Positions 11,401 to 26,400 of a stretch of 64,000 nt of DNA are shown here, piece by piece. Origin of the DNA: Gymnothorax reevesii (taxonomy: Eukaryota > Chordata > Actinopteri > Anguilliformes > Muraenidae); NCBI GenBank assembly GCA_029721435.1, contig CM056577.1:29604719-29668718 (forward strand), read 5' to 3'. Both the position numbers and the translations under genes were made by a program. The notes beneath the pieces were generated by a model. The model saw only the letters and a program-made list of their open reading frames with translations. It was not told the origin of the DNA and ran no database searches. How positions within the stretch are numbered: position 1 is the first letter of the stretch; each line of letters begins with the position of its first letter.

Positions 11401-14400
11401 GGTGGAGACCCGGTTAACCCCGTAAAACCCAGTTTGCAGCAGATGCATTAAAACCTGTGGAACTGTAGACCCATTTCAAATTCTAGTGGAGATCCCAAGG
11501 TTTCCAAAGATCCAAAGTCTGTGTCCTACTGAATTAGAGGGATATGTGCAAAAAATCGAATACAAGATCACAATTTGTTTTCCCATTTGATGACGTGATG
11601 CAGCCATAAAAAAAAGTGAAATGTGGAATAATTTTGAAAGTAAATACATTTTTGTAAGAGCTGGGCATAGGAGAGCGCAAATAGAATTTTGGCAGAGAGA
11701 AGGCGACGTTTGAGAACACGAGTACAGTGCTGTGCAAAAGCAGGGAGAACTTGAGGGCCCCCCATATTTTTGGAAGGGTTGAAAGGAGTACCTGCATGAT
11801 AGCCTAAGGAATCGGCCTCTTGCACTGAAATACTCTGGACATTTGGTGGCAAATAACACCACACTCAAAAGGATGCCAGAGCTCCTTCAGGGACACAAGT
11901 ACACCGTTATGTCTTAAACATTATCAAGTCATTACTCTGCTGCCGCGGGAAGCAAACCGAATAAGCGGCCAGTTTTACTTGTGTTAGTGGGTCACCTTGA
12001 CTAGTTGCAACAGAACAGAAACTCACGGAAAAAAAGGCCTCCTCGAACACCAGCACTGGCCCGGAGAAACCCACAATCAGTACAGGGTTCGCCCCAATAA
12101 TGCTGAAGATGATACCCTGTATGGAAGTGGCTATGATCATTTCCGACACACCAATCAGGCCGTCCGTCTTCTCACCTGAGGAATCGAGAGAGAGAGAGAG
12201 GCAGAAAAAATGAGAGAAAAAGACAATGAGAGAGAAAGAGAGAGAGAAGGAGAAGGGAGAGAGAGAGTCTAATTATTATCTTAGTGATTTCATGAAGAAC
12301 CTGATTTATGAAGACCTTCATCAGGAGTGAAGACTTAAATGTACATGCAAGACTGGAAACATCACCAGCGATTTGATATGATATTTATTTTGCGTCAATT
12401 GTAGCATTATTAGTTTTGTGTGATCAGAAAGATTTTGCTTGAGCTAAAAATCTCTGGCCGTGGCACACTGAGGTTTGAGGGCTCTTACATCCAAAATCAA
12501 AAGAGCAGCTGTCTGGTCAAGACCATTAACGCGGTTTATTAAATATCCTTGATTTGCTCTTTGGAGCATCAGACAAGTTTGCAAATCTTAGTTTTTTTCT
12601 CCATTCTTTATCTTCAATCCCTTAATGCCCCTCCACCCCAGACTCACTCAGCAGCCCCCCAAAGGTGATGGCGGGAGAGAGGGCAGCGAAATAGATGAAG
12701 ATGATGGCGGCCATGCACTGTGGATTCATGGCGTCCTTGAAGTCGCTGATGTACTTGGGGTAGCGCCGGCGGGCGTCGCGGATGACCCCTCCGAAAAGAC
12801 GCCCGGTTCGCTTCAGGGGATCGTCGTCGGGCTTGAAGGGCACGAGGAGAGCTTCAGAAGCACATCGAGGGAGATAAAAGGAAGAAAAAATTGACACTAT
12901 GGAGTTAACTAAACGCAGGTTAGTGAACCAGACCACATCTAAAATGCCGCTGCAATCATCCACGTCTGAACCAACCAGCCTATTTATACCGCCTTCATTC
13001 TACAATCCTCATCTGTCTTGTTCAACGTCCTTCCCTCCCATTCTCTTCATTTCTCACCCTGTGACTCTATAGGAACACCCGGGGACTCTAAAGAGCCCAC
13101 ATGACTCCAAGAAGAGACGTGACTCCCACCCTGAGTCTCGTCGCCCGGGGGTTCATGTTATCCTGCTCCAGTCTCCATCAACTCTACTGCATGCCGTCCT
13201 TCATCAGTACAAATTCCCATGCCTATCCAATTCAATAAATAAATATCTACTACTGTTTTACTACTAAAATCACCTACTATTTTAGGTGTGGCCCAGAATT
13301 CATTAGGTTTACAATAATCGTACTGAGCTGAAGTTTGAAGCAAAAATAACAAGTCGACATGGTCTACAACATCCCCCGCCAATCGTGCGCTTCTCATTTT
13401 CGAACTCAATCAAGGCCTTTATGGTCTGAAGCTACACACCAAATTCGGTTACTGTATCTGTAGTAGTTTCTGAGTAAAGCTGTCCCCTTTATCTCGGACG
13501 GACGGACGGACGCACACACGGACGGACGGACGCACGGACGGACGGACGGACGGAGGTCAAACCTATATCCCCCTCCCACTTCGTGTTGGCGGGGGATAAT
13601 AATATGATACCAGAGAGTCTGGTTTCAAACCTCTAGTGCACTTACATCTCAACTCGCTATAGAAATGTAGCTGGTCTTTAGGGACAAGCAGTGCTAAACA
13701 AATAGGTTTGATACGGTGAAATCCATAAGTATTAGGAGACAATATGTAAAAATGGCAAATATTCCACTGGACTTCACCAGATATTGATGCAAATATGCTC
13801 AAATTTTGCTGGCAGCTTGTACTAATCTCATATTCCTTTTGTCAATTACATTTGCCAGAGCATGGAGTGAAAATAAAATGAAAGCATGTTGCAGTATAAA
13901 TACAAATGGACTGCACTGAAGGTCCACTTGCTGAGTATCCAGAATTTTGCGCTGCGGTTAGCAGTCAGATGGCTGCTACAGAATACGGAAGCCATTGAAC
14001 CTAAAAGGACAGAGCCCGTGACTGACACATCATTAGCATTAGCATACCTTTGTCCTCCGCGCTCTTCGGCTCCTTGGCCAACAGTTTCACCTCCTGCTCC
14101 TCCCGCTTGCGGAGCATCTCCCGCTGGAATCTCGCCACCGATCTCAGGAGTTCCTCCCCGCCCACCTCTGAGGGCGGAAGAACTATACTGCAGTCCAGGA
14201 AGCTGTTGATGGCGTTCAGCAGGTCCTGACGGTCATCGGCCAAGTAGGCCGCCTCGTGGAAGTGCTGTGGAGAGCAAACAGGCGACAGTGAAGAGCTGAA
14301 CTGGACTTCAGAGTCCCTTGAGCCATAATGAAACTTATACGGCAAAATGCAAGTCCTTCATCTTTCCTGACTATTGTAACCTTTCGACATACAAAGCATA

Positions 14401-17400
14401 GCACAATATGTTAGACAGGTATTACTCCTGACAACATAATGCAGGCAGGACTTCCATAACTCAATCTAGTTTACAGTTGTTGGCGATGTAATGTGGAAAG
14501 AAGCCACTAGATGGCAGTATTTACTTTTTTTTGTTAAGCCCAGTCTGGAGCTAGGTTTGGGCATGTCCTGGGTATGTCTGAGAGAGGAAAGTCCAAGAGA
14601 GAAAAAAAAAGTCTAAATGAGGGGGGGAGCTGCAAATGAGTATATAAGGAGAGAAACTGAGAGAGTAAAGTAGTAGGAGAAATTGCAAGGAGAAGGATAC
14701 ATTTGACCAGACCTGTCACTCTTTTCAAGACCTGTGAAGCTTTTTGTGAATTTTTGCCTGTGTTGGAGCATTTTCCTCACCCCAAACATCACCAAGCAAC
14801 CCCATCTCAAGGGACTGTAAATATTTTTTTTTCTTGGTCAGTAGTATAAATTGTAGGTTAGTGTTGGTCTTTGTTTAATAAAACCTGTTTTAGTTTTAAA
14901 ATTTTGTCTGTCATCCCTTGCTGTCGTAAATGTCATGACAAATTGGGGCCATAACAGTGAAATACACAGATATTTGTCTGGGAGATCTCCGTTAAAAGCA
15001 TTTTGCCCAAATTCTCTGTGAAAAACCCTTGAGCAGAACTATCCAACCTTGTTCCTGGAGACCTGCAATCCAGTAGGTTGTCATTTCAACTCTAACCAGG
15101 CATTTCAGATTCTGCTAATTAGCAGCTCATCCAGGCGCTAGCTGTTGAATGACATTGCTCTTTGTTAGGGTGGTGAGTGAAAACCAATAGGATGACAGAT
15201 CTTCACAAATAGCACTGGGTAGCCCAACTCTCAGGTTTCCTTTCATTACGGTCCCCCCCATCGTAACCCCTCTCACCTTGTCGGACATCAGGGTGGAGAT
15301 GGAGCGGCCGATCTGGTGGTAGTCCATGTTGGTGCTGGGCGGGCCAAGCAGGACGAAGAGGAAGCGGACCGGGACTGGAACCTCCAGGACCGAGTCCAGC
15401 AGTACGGCCTCCTGTAACCTCACAAAGGCCATGGTGGGCTGCTCCAGGAAGTCCACACTGCCTGCAAGAGCGAGTTCATCCGTGTGTGTTCCACGTATAA
15501 TCATACACAAATTTACTAAACTACAAACGCACACACAAACTTGCTCATTAACTCACCCAAAAGCTCACCAATTCATTGAATCACTAACTCTTCACACACA
15601 ACTCACTACACTCACTAAATCACCTTTTAATTCTCCCTCACAGGCTAGGTCTGAATCCGTGCACATGCATATTATTGAGTATACAAGTAGAGTACTCAGG
15701 GGTAGGCGAATGAGTTTATATTGACAAGACTGCTCACTCATTGACTTTCAGCACACTAATTCAAGAATACCGAATCATATCAATGACACTGAGAGTGACT
15801 TTCTTCCTATAGTGACCTTGGCTGTAAGACTCACCAACGAGGACAACCGTGGCCTCTGCATTTTCTGGGATCTTCTCCAGAAGCTTCAGTTCGTGTTTAG
15901 ACTTGGAGCGATGCATGCCTAACACGGGAGGCATCTCCTTCTGTGGGAAAGGATACCCAAACACAGAGCTTCAGCCACGGCTAATGCCAATACTGCCCTC
16001 TATTCTGCCACCTTTGGCCTCTGAACAGACACGACGAGAGAATGAACCTTGCAGGTTACCCAACCCCCCAACCAAACTAATGCACGAGTTAATGAAATCG
16101 TAAGGCCGCTGTATTACTATACTGCTGTCAAGAGGTTAACCAGGACACATGCTGGCTTCCACCGTAACATTCCAACACTCAAATTCTGAAGCACGATGCA
16201 CACACAAACCCATGAAAGGTTCTCTTCCAAAGAATCAAGGTTTCCTCAAAGTGCCCTGGATCACTTTTATTTGCTCCTCGATGTACCCAGTTCTGCCTTA
16301 GTCTTTATTACGGGGCATTTTACTGGCTCACAGTGGTTGAAGAGGGTACCTATGGCCCCCTGGTTATTTTTGTACTGTCACCACCTTTGGGCCGCTAATC
16401 AACTGGTACTGAATGGAACACTGAGGACTCATCCATGTTTGTTACAGTAAGAAGCATAGTGGTCAAAGTGGCTTAAAGTTGAAGGAACAAGGCAGGGGTC
16501 AATGTGCCCAAGAGCAATGAGGGGATAAGGGCCTTGCTCAAGGGCCCAACAGCTGCTCTGATCTTTTTGTGGCTACACTGGGGTTTAAACCAACACCTGT
16601 CCCGGTCCAAGTCACACTCCTTAGCCATTTGGCTACGGGGCCGTAATCTGGTTTTGCACCCATGACAGCCGTTAACTGATTTTACCAATTAGCTGGACCT
16701 TCTGGCTGATAAGTTGCTCTAATTTGCAAACCCTGTTGGTCGGAACAAGACATATTCGGGGAAATGTTTATGGCCTTAAGCTGGGTTTTTACACCTCTAC
16801 GGTCCCCGTTCCCTGAGCCGCACCTCGTTCTTCTCCATGTCAATGCGGGTGTCGTTCTCGGACCCGGGGCCGCCGCCGCCCATGAGCGGGTCGGTGACGG
16901 ACGGCTCGGTCTGAGCGATGTGATTGGTGCTGTGGTGGTGCACCATGAGGGAGCCCAGACTGGCAGCCGAGATGTTCCGCGGGAACGAGCTGTGGTCCTT
17001 CTCGTCGCTCGGGTGACTGCGAGTGGGAGGAGGAGGAAATGAGAAGGAAGACCAGTGAGAAACATAATTCATTGGACAGCAACAGATTCTTTGTTGTTTT
17101 GGTTCTATTAAGTGAGTCAAATCACCAGATCTGAATCCAGATGAACATGCATTTTACATACTAAAGAGGCAACTGAAAGCTAAAAGTCCCTGAAACGAGC
17201 AGGAACTGAAGATGCTGCAGTACAGGCCCGACAGAGCATCAGCAGGGAAGATACCCAGCGTCTGGTGATGTTCTTGAGCCACAGACTTCAAGACCAACTA
17301 TTAACAATTACAAAACCCAAAACCAGTGAAGTTGGCACGTTATGTAAATCGTAGATAAAAACAGAATACAATGATTTGCAAATCCTTTTCAACTTATATT

Positions 17401-20400
17401 CAATTGAATACACTGCAAAGACAAGATGTTTAATGTTCAAACAGAGAAACTTTATTTTTTTTTGTAAATAATCATTAACTTAATGAATTTAAAGGCGGCA
17501 ACACATTGCAAAAAAGTTGGCACAGGGGTCTTTTTACCACTGTATTACATCGCCTTTCCTTTTAACGACACTCAGTAAACGTTTGGGAACTGAGGAGACC
17601 AATTTTTGAAGCTTTTCAGGTGGAACTCTTTCCCATTCTTGCTCGATGTACAGCTTAAGTTATTCAACAGTCCGGGGTCTCCGTTGTCATATTTTACACT
17701 TCATAATGCGCCACACATTTTCAATGGGAGACAGGTCTGGACTACAGGCAGGCCAATCTAGTACCCGCACTCTTTTACTATGGAGCCATAGTAAAAATAG
17801 CCATGGTGCTGTTGTAACACGTGCAGAATGTGGCTTGGCATTGTCTTGCTGAAATAAGCAGGGGTGTCCATGAAAAAGACGTTGCTTGGATGGCAACATA
17901 TGCTGCTCCAAAACCTGTATGTACCTTTCAGCATTAATGGTGCCTTCACATATGTATAAGTTGCCCATGCCTTGGGCACTAATACACCCCCATACCATCA
18001 CAGATGCTGGCTTTTGAACTTTGCGCCTATAACAGTCCAGATGGTTCTTTTCCTCTTTGGTCCGGAGGACACAACGTCCACAGTTTCCAAAAACAATTTG
18101 AAATGTGGACTCGTCAGACCACAGAACACTTTTCCACTTTGCGTCAGTCCATCTTAGATGAGCTTGGGCCCAGCAAAGCCGGCGGCGTTTCTGGGTGCTG
18201 TTGATAAATGGCTTTCGCTTTGCATTGTAGAGTTTTAACTTGCACTTGCAGATGTATCGACGAACTGTAGTTACTGACAGTGGTTTTCTGCAGTGTTCCT
18301 GAGCCCATGTGGTGATGTCCTTTACACACTGATGTCGGTTTTTGATGCAGTACTGCCTGAGGGATCGAAGGTCACGGGCATTCAATGTTGGTTTTCGGCC
18401 TTGTCGCTTACGTGCAGTGATTTCTCCAGATTCTCTGAACCTTTTGACGACATTACGGACCGTAGATGATGAAATCCCTAAATTTCTTGCAATAGCTTGT
18501 TGAGGAATGTTGTTTTTAAACTGTTCGACAATCAGCTCACGCATTTGTTCACTAAGTGGTGACCCTCGCCCCATCCTTGTTTGTGAATGACTGAGCATTT
18601 CAGGGAAGCTGCTTTTATACCCAATCATGTGCACCCACCTGTTCCCAATTAGCCCGTTCACCTGTGGGATGTTCCAAATAAGTTTTGATGAGCATTCTTG
18701 AACTCCCTCCGTCTTTTTTGCCACTTGAGCCAGCTTTTTTGAAACATGTTGCAGGCATCAAATTCCAAATGAGCTAATATTTGCAAAAAATTACAAAGTT
18801 TACCTGTTCGAACATTAAGTAACTTGTCTTTGCAGTGTTTTCATTTGAATATAGGTTGAAAAGGATTTGCAAATCATTGTATTCTGTTTTTATTTACGAT
18901 TTACACAACGTGCCAACTTCACTGGTTTTGGGTTTTGTATATACTACTCAGAATTTGATAGGGATCATAGGAATTTTTATGTGAAATGACATGCAAATTT
19001 GGTAACTGCCACTGATTAGCAATATATTGGATAAATGACATGCAGTCAGACACAAAACACATTTGCACGTGCATTTCATGAATTTAAATGAGCGTGCAGC
19101 CTCCCATTTTGGCAACACTTCACCATTTCAACTCAGACGTGTGTGTTGCTGGTTTGTGGAAATTTGGAAGTTCCCAAATTATTACATTTAGCAATAACAA
19201 TGTCTCCTCAACGTCTTAGACATCAACTGACTTCATAGCAATTGGGAAGATGCATCGGAATGCTTGACTCTGGCTCCTCACAACGTCACGTTGCTAATGC
19301 ACTTAACGTCAGCCAAAGCGTTGTGAACAGAGCGTGGAACGGGCATCAAACGTTTGGTACAGCAGCACACCGTCATGGGGGTGGTCGTCAGAGATCGACT
19401 ACACAACGACAAGACCACTTTCTCACACTTCAGGCACGACGTCATGCTTTCTGGACAGCCACCACCCTACGAAATGACCTTCATAACGCCTCGGGGGTCA
19501 GGGTATCCACTCAGACGATATGGAATAGTCTTCAAACTGCCAGCCTCAACTCAAGAAGGCCATGTGTTCGAAGGCCATGACCCACAGACCGTGCGTCATA
19601 GACGTGACCGTTTGGATTGGGCTCACGATCATGTCACATGGACACACAACGATTGGGCTCCAGTTCTCTTTACTGATGAGTCCCAATATTGCTTGGACTT
19701 TACTGACAGGAGGCAACGGGTGTGGCGAAGACAACGTGAGCGATTTAATGATGCCTACATCAACGAACACGACCGTGATGGTGGCGGATCAATTATGGTC
19801 TGGGGAGGAATAAGCAGGAATGGCAGAACGGACATGCATGTCATGGGGAGAGGGACGATGTCAGGGGTATGGTACAGGGAAGATATCCTCAATGTGTACG
19901 TAAGACCATACGCTGGTGCTGTTGGCCCTGATTTCATCTTGATGGATGATAACGCCCGTCCCCATCGTGCTAGGGTGGTTAATCAATTCCTAGAGCAGGA
20001 GACAATTGTCAGCATGGACTGGCCCACGCGTTTGCCAGACCTAAATCCTATCGAGCATGTGTGGAACATGCTGCAGGTCGCCATTTCCGGTTGTAGGGCA
20101 CAACTCACAACTCTAGAAGAGCTTGGAAATGCCCTTGTTGAAGAATGGAATAACAGTATGACCCGACATTGTCAAGCCGTCATTCAAGCTAGGGGCGGCC
20201 ATACCCGTTATTGACATTAACTGTGGTAATGAAACATCAAATGAACACTGTCTGTTTTCACTTTACATGTCAGAGGTGAAACCATGAAGTGTTCGTGAAA
20301 GCCAAAGGTGTGAGGCTGCACGCTCATTTAATGTCATTAAATGCACTTGCAAATGTGTTTTGTGTCTGACTGCAAGTCATTTATCCAATATATTGTTCAT

Positions 20401-23400
20401 CAGTGGCAGTTTCCAAATTTGCATGTCATTTCACAAAAAAATTCCTATGATCCCTATCAAATTTTGAGTAGTATATTTCTTCATTCTGAATTATTTTGAA
20501 GCCCGGTATCAGGGGACGGCATTTGAAAGGTGCCGTCAATTCCAAACCGTTCATTCAATATGGATGAAAACACCCTGTAATTAAAACTGACAGTCTGCAC
20601 TTCAACCTCATTGACATTTTATCCCTTCAAACTGAAATAAAAAACGACGTCTCTCATTCAGGTAAAGAGGTGATTCCTGGACATGTTTCAGAAGATCTAC
20701 AGCCAAGCAGGTTCCCACCTATTGATCCCACCCATTGCTTAGTCAGGGTGGCATACGGGCTGGAGCCAAACCTACACCCCAGAGGGCAAGACGGTCGAAT
20801 CTACTCTTGAAACTTTGCCAGCCCCTTGCAGGGATCACAAACCATCCACTCACCAACACACTCATTCCTGTTTAGAGTCTCCAATCAGCCTAGCCTGCAT
20901 GTCTTTGGACAGCTGAGCTACAGCCTCCGCGACGCATGCAAACATCACCGAGCGCAGTGACTCCTGCAGAGATGGGACTTTATCTCGGAGGAGAGGAATG
21001 ATGGCTGTCGTGCACACCTGTGTTTGAGCAGCAGGGCCCGCAGGACGTTGGCTCGATCCTCTGCCTTGATCTGGTCTGAGATGATCATCTGTTCCACAAC
21101 CTGGTGAGAGATCCCGGGCAGGGACTTCTGGTCGAGGTCCAGCAACACCGCCCCTGGGAACAGAAAACACCCAACAACAGGCTCAGAACCAGACTGCGTC
21201 CATCGCCTGGGTGTCCACTGCACAAGCACCCTGCAACAGCTCAGTCTGCACCAGGGCCTTTCAACTGTTTCCAGAAAGAGCTGGTGTGGGTGCAGACTTT
21301 CATTCCAACCAAGCACTTACACACCTGATACTCCTAATCAACCCCAAGAGTCTTGGCTCATGAGTTTGATTAGTAGAGTGAGGTGCGTAGCTGCTTGGTT
21401 GGAACGAAAGCCTGTACCCACTCCGGCCCTTTCTGGATAAGGCTGAATATCCCTGGTCTACGCAATCAGGCCGGTATCTGCCTGACTCAATGAAGACTTG
21501 CACCCCTTCCAGTCCATTCTGGATAAGGTCAAGAACCCCTGATCCCAGGCATCAACAACACCCCCCCCCATAACCCCCTAACTAATGAGATCAACTCTCC
21601 TCGTCTGCCCTACAGGATCTTCCCTTCATTCTTTCTGTCTCTCTAACCCTTTTCTTCCACCTGTCCTCTCTACACCAGGTTTGTAAACTGAAGTCTAACT
21701 CTTGGCCCTTTGATCAAAGTTGAACAAAAAAAAACTGCAATTCATTTGCACAATGCTAGCATACCACCCACCAGTGACAGAACTTAGAATTACAGCAGCT
21801 GTGAATATGTTATAAATCAAATTTGTTGGCATTTATGTTCAGAACATTCTAATAATTTTCATGTTATGAATGGTAGGAATAGAGTGGAAAAAGTCTAAAT
21901 CAAATGGACAGTTATCAGATATAATCTGCTCCAGATTCCCTCTCTAAACTCAACCTCCTGCGCATCTCTCCACAGGGCAACAGTTTCCCAAAGCAGGACT
22001 AATGAGTTTGGTTATAATGCTGAATAACCAAACCGATTAAAACCAAGAAGACCACATTTACTTCAGTCAGTGTTCCAAATTTAGGAAGCTTTCCAGTTCC
22101 AGTTTTAATCAGGGCAGTTATCCAGCCAACTCAGTTAACCTGCTTTGTGAAACGGGGCTCAGGATTACAGAGTTAGCTGGATGACTGCACTGAGTAAAAC
22201 CTGGAAACGCAATTTTCAACTGTTTGTTCCAGTCCTTCCCTCCATCTGTTGACCTCTCTTTTCCTCTCTCTCTCCTACAGCCTCCCTCTCTCTGTTCACT
22301 CCCCTCTTCCTCCCCTTGCCCTCTTCATCTCTCCTTCTTTCTTTCCTCTCCCTGTCCTCCCATCTCCTTCACTTCCTCCAGTCTCCCTCCCTCCCTCTCT
22401 CCACCTCGCCTTTCACTCTTTCTCTCTCTCCCCCTTCTCCTTTTTCCCTCCAATAACAATCTCTCCTCCTCCCTCTCCCTCCTCTGTCCCTCACTCCATC
22501 TTTCCTCCCTCCCTTGCCTCCCTTCCTCTCTCTCTGTCTCTCCCCATCTCTCCGCCTCTCTCCTTCCCTCTGTCCTCTCCCTCCTCCCTCTATCTCCCCC
22601 TCTCCCTCCCTTTCTACCCTTCTCTCCCTCCATCCCAACCTCCCCCTCTCTCTCCATTGCAAAAAATGAAAAATAAGTCTACAATACCTAGTACACTAAT
22701 CTTGCATTAAGACTTAAAACACAAATTTCTGATACCATTTTTTCAGTAAGACAAAAATTTGCCAATCGGCTGAGATAGTTTTGACTTATTTCAAGAGTTT
22801 CCAATGGGATAAGAAAATTTCACTTGGTTTACTTAAACCACATGGTTAAGCATAAGCACATGGTTACTTAAAATAAGCAAATATTTTCTATTTCAGAGCG
22901 AAAAACTAGGAAGTTGAGTCTCAATATTAAATGACTTGTTAAGACTGACACTTTTTGAAGTGACCCTCCTCCTCTCTCACCGTGGGAGATGGTCTTGCGG
23001 AGCTCCAGTAAGCTACGGAAGCTGAGAGAGGCCACATGAGGTTTGCCCCAGCGGTCCGTCTCCTCCTCCACGTCCTCCTCAAACTTGATCCAGCGAGCCG
23101 TCTCGCGCCACTGCATCTCCTGATTCTTATCCATGATCAGCTCGTTCAGCTCCACGAACACCTGGGGATGTGTGTGTGAGTGTGTGTGTGTGTGTGTAAG
23201 ATAGTAAACAGTCAAAGAGGCAGAGGAGGAAAATGGAAGGAATTGAGGGAGAGATAGATATGTTGGTCAAGGCACTGAAGAGGTAGAGTGTGATTTGGTC
23301 CATTTCTTTATGTCTAGGGGTGTCCAGTCTTATCTGAAAGGTCTTGAATAAGCAATCAATAATAAGCGAAAACTAATAATACTCAGGTGAGTCAGGTGTT

Positions 23401-26400
23401 CTGGCGTGGAGCTAACTCTAAACCCAGCATCTGGACCATAAATCTCATCACCCCTGCAGAAGTCAAGCATGAAACTAAGCCCTGCAGAATCGCTAAGACT
23501 CAACTCTACACTGAGTACAATCATTGTCGGCAAGAGAACGGTGAAGGGTCGGCATACTTTGCAGACATATATGAAAGTTAGGTGCTACCGTGTCAACAAC
23601 AGTGCAGGGTTACAGACACATGCCTACACACGAAAGTGGTGGTCACCAGCCGTGTTCCAGGAGATCTACCATCCTGCCGGTTTTCACTGCAACATTAAAA
23701 TCTAGCAAACCTGACTCTTCTAATCAGCAGCTAAACGGGAGGTGTACTTTGCCAAGGCTGGAGTTAAAACCAACTGGACGACAAATTCCAGGAACACTGC
23801 GGGCAACCACTGGGCTAAAGAACATCACTGACAAGTTAAATCCACAAATACTCCGCTCGACAGCGGTAGCATCCTTAATGTAATTTTCAGAAAAAAATTC
23901 AGTTTGGAGTTGAGTGTCGCAATGATACACCTGAGAAAACTCCAATCACAGCTCTCTCACCCATTGCAAAGGCCAGGCCTGGAATTTCTCCAATAAGGCA
24001 AAGAAGACACACCCAACACCATAACACTGGACACCAATTAGATTCCTCAATTCCTTCCAGATCACTGGCTCCCTAGCCCAAGTCTTTCTTTTGGTTATCT
24101 TATATCTTGCATCCTGCATTATAAACTCCCTGGCAAGAAATGTACCATTTGGGTAACCACACTGCTTCTTGCTCTGAGGTTTTCTGCTAGTTTGCAGTTC
24201 AGTTGCAGTTTGAGGTAATCTTCTTTTTCGTAATTATGAGGTATCAAATATGACAAAAATGTCCCAGTGTGTTTGCATGCTTGCGGACAGTACACACACC
24301 AAGAAGTTCATTTACTTGCATACTCATTACATACACTCACTGTAACCCCGCACTGACTAGGAACAAAATACCACAATCCCCAGGCTTGTTTTTACGTTTC
24401 TTTTTTTCAACATCAACATCACTCTCAAGAGTAGAAATTTCTCAGGTGCAGCAGCGAAAACCACACACACAACAACTAGAACAGCGAGAAAATCCCAAAA
24501 CTGGCATGTACCAACCTGTGGACAGGTTCTCTGTCCCCATCTTCATATGCCCACATGAACAAACTGAAGCCCTCTTTTATAATGAGAGGTGATCATTCAC
24601 CTTACATACACATTACACATTCAAGCACACGCACAAGCCTCAATCTCACACTCTCACACACACACACACACACATACATACAGGTCTCTCACAAGCACAT
24701 TCAGTGGTCACACACCCCCTACTACAAATGCACACACACAAACGCAAACACACAAAGGTCTTACACACTTCCACACACGTGCATACAAAGGTTTCTCTCT
24801 CTCCAGCGCACACACACACACACACACAAACACAACTGAGGAGTCAGAACCAGCGCTTGGGGCATGCTAAAACTGGTCAATCGCCCATTGCACACGCAGT
24901 CAATCGCTCCATGATGGGCACTGTAACATACACAGTGGCTAAAGCACACAGGTCTGTGAACACTCACCTTCTGACGCCGAGCCAAGCGGCCGGTAAAATC
25001 CAGCAGGACCATGCTGTCTGAAACAGAGACCCTGACTACGGGGACGAGAAATGGAGGCACAGGGCAAGACGTCAGGAGCTACCGACCGCGGTCCTGCGCG
25101 GGGCTCAATTGCACACGCCCACTCCCGCACACGCCCACAGTAAGCTCCGCCCCCCTGACCCCAACAGAAACCTTTCCCTCGTTAATAAAACAGGGCTCAC
25201 CGTCCGCGGCCCGACCGCTGGAGTACATCTTCCCTTTCTTATCGTGCTGAAATGTGAGACCTCATTCATTCATTTTTAACTACCCTACATCACTTCCCCC
25301 CTCCATAGGTTCAGATAGAACACTGGTGGAGTAACAGAACACGTCGTTTTCACTCCTTAATCACAGGGAAATTCTGATAAATCAGCAGTAAACAGGCAAC
25401 AAACAATTGGAGATGAGCAAGGAAACTTCAGTTTCACAGACCTTTGAGCCGACACCTTGACACATTGATCTATCAAGAGAACCACTGATGACTCATATGC
25501 ATTGAAACTCATCGGACCAGTTTCGCCCGGGGAAATCAAGCTTTAAACCTGGATATAATTGAGTCTAGCATTCAAAATTGAATTTGCTCAAGAGCTAAGC
25601 TTAATCGGTGAACTGGCCCACGATGTTCATTGTGAGATAACAATGAATTTGCCGAAGTTACAGACTCGATTTTCTTCAGCTGGCAGTACACTTCATACGA
25701 AGTAGACCTTTTAAGGAAAAAGATGTCTTGCATGACAAAAGTCGCTGTGTTTCCTGTTCTTTCAGTGTTTTTTGTGCACAATACAACAGCCAGACTTGTA
25801 TCTTGTGTCTTTTCAACTTCTGGTACCTCCTCCTGTCTGAGATTGGTTCTGACGTCACATGGCTTGTTGCTGCTGAGAATGCATGGAGCCAGTTTTGAGT
25901 GAAAATGCATCAATAACAACATTTCTCGTTTTCAATAGCTATATAATTCTGTCAGTGCTTTTCTTTTGTGTGTTTTGCTTAGAGTTGTGGATTAATATGG
26001 GATGAATTTAAATGGATTACTGGGATTCAGGTCAAAAGCTGGCTCTCAACCATAGATTGTATAAAAAGATGGATGCAGCATCCGGGTCTGAAAAGTGAAG
26101 CCCATGCGGAAATCTCAAAAATTAGCATTATATTTAATGGCCAGCAGATGGCGATGTCGGAGGTTGCAAAAAGAATTTCAATGCTATTGAGAAAATGACC
26201 CTACTTTGCCACCTGATTTATTATTTCATTAATGATTTTCCATATCATTTTATGGTATTTATCGCAAATTTCAAGTCTCCTTTGACTTATCGTGATGTTT
26301 ATTTTTGTAAATTATGGTCCCATATGGCCTAGAATAAAGGATAAAGCCAAAATATGCTTTAGGGGCGTGGCTATCCTTTGGTCCTCGTCCGATACGGTCA

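Noticed and set aside
22224..22710. Ser/Pro/Leu-rich ORFs of about 150 codons
   Set aside because: Artefact of the pyrimidine tract; overlapping frames are equally open.
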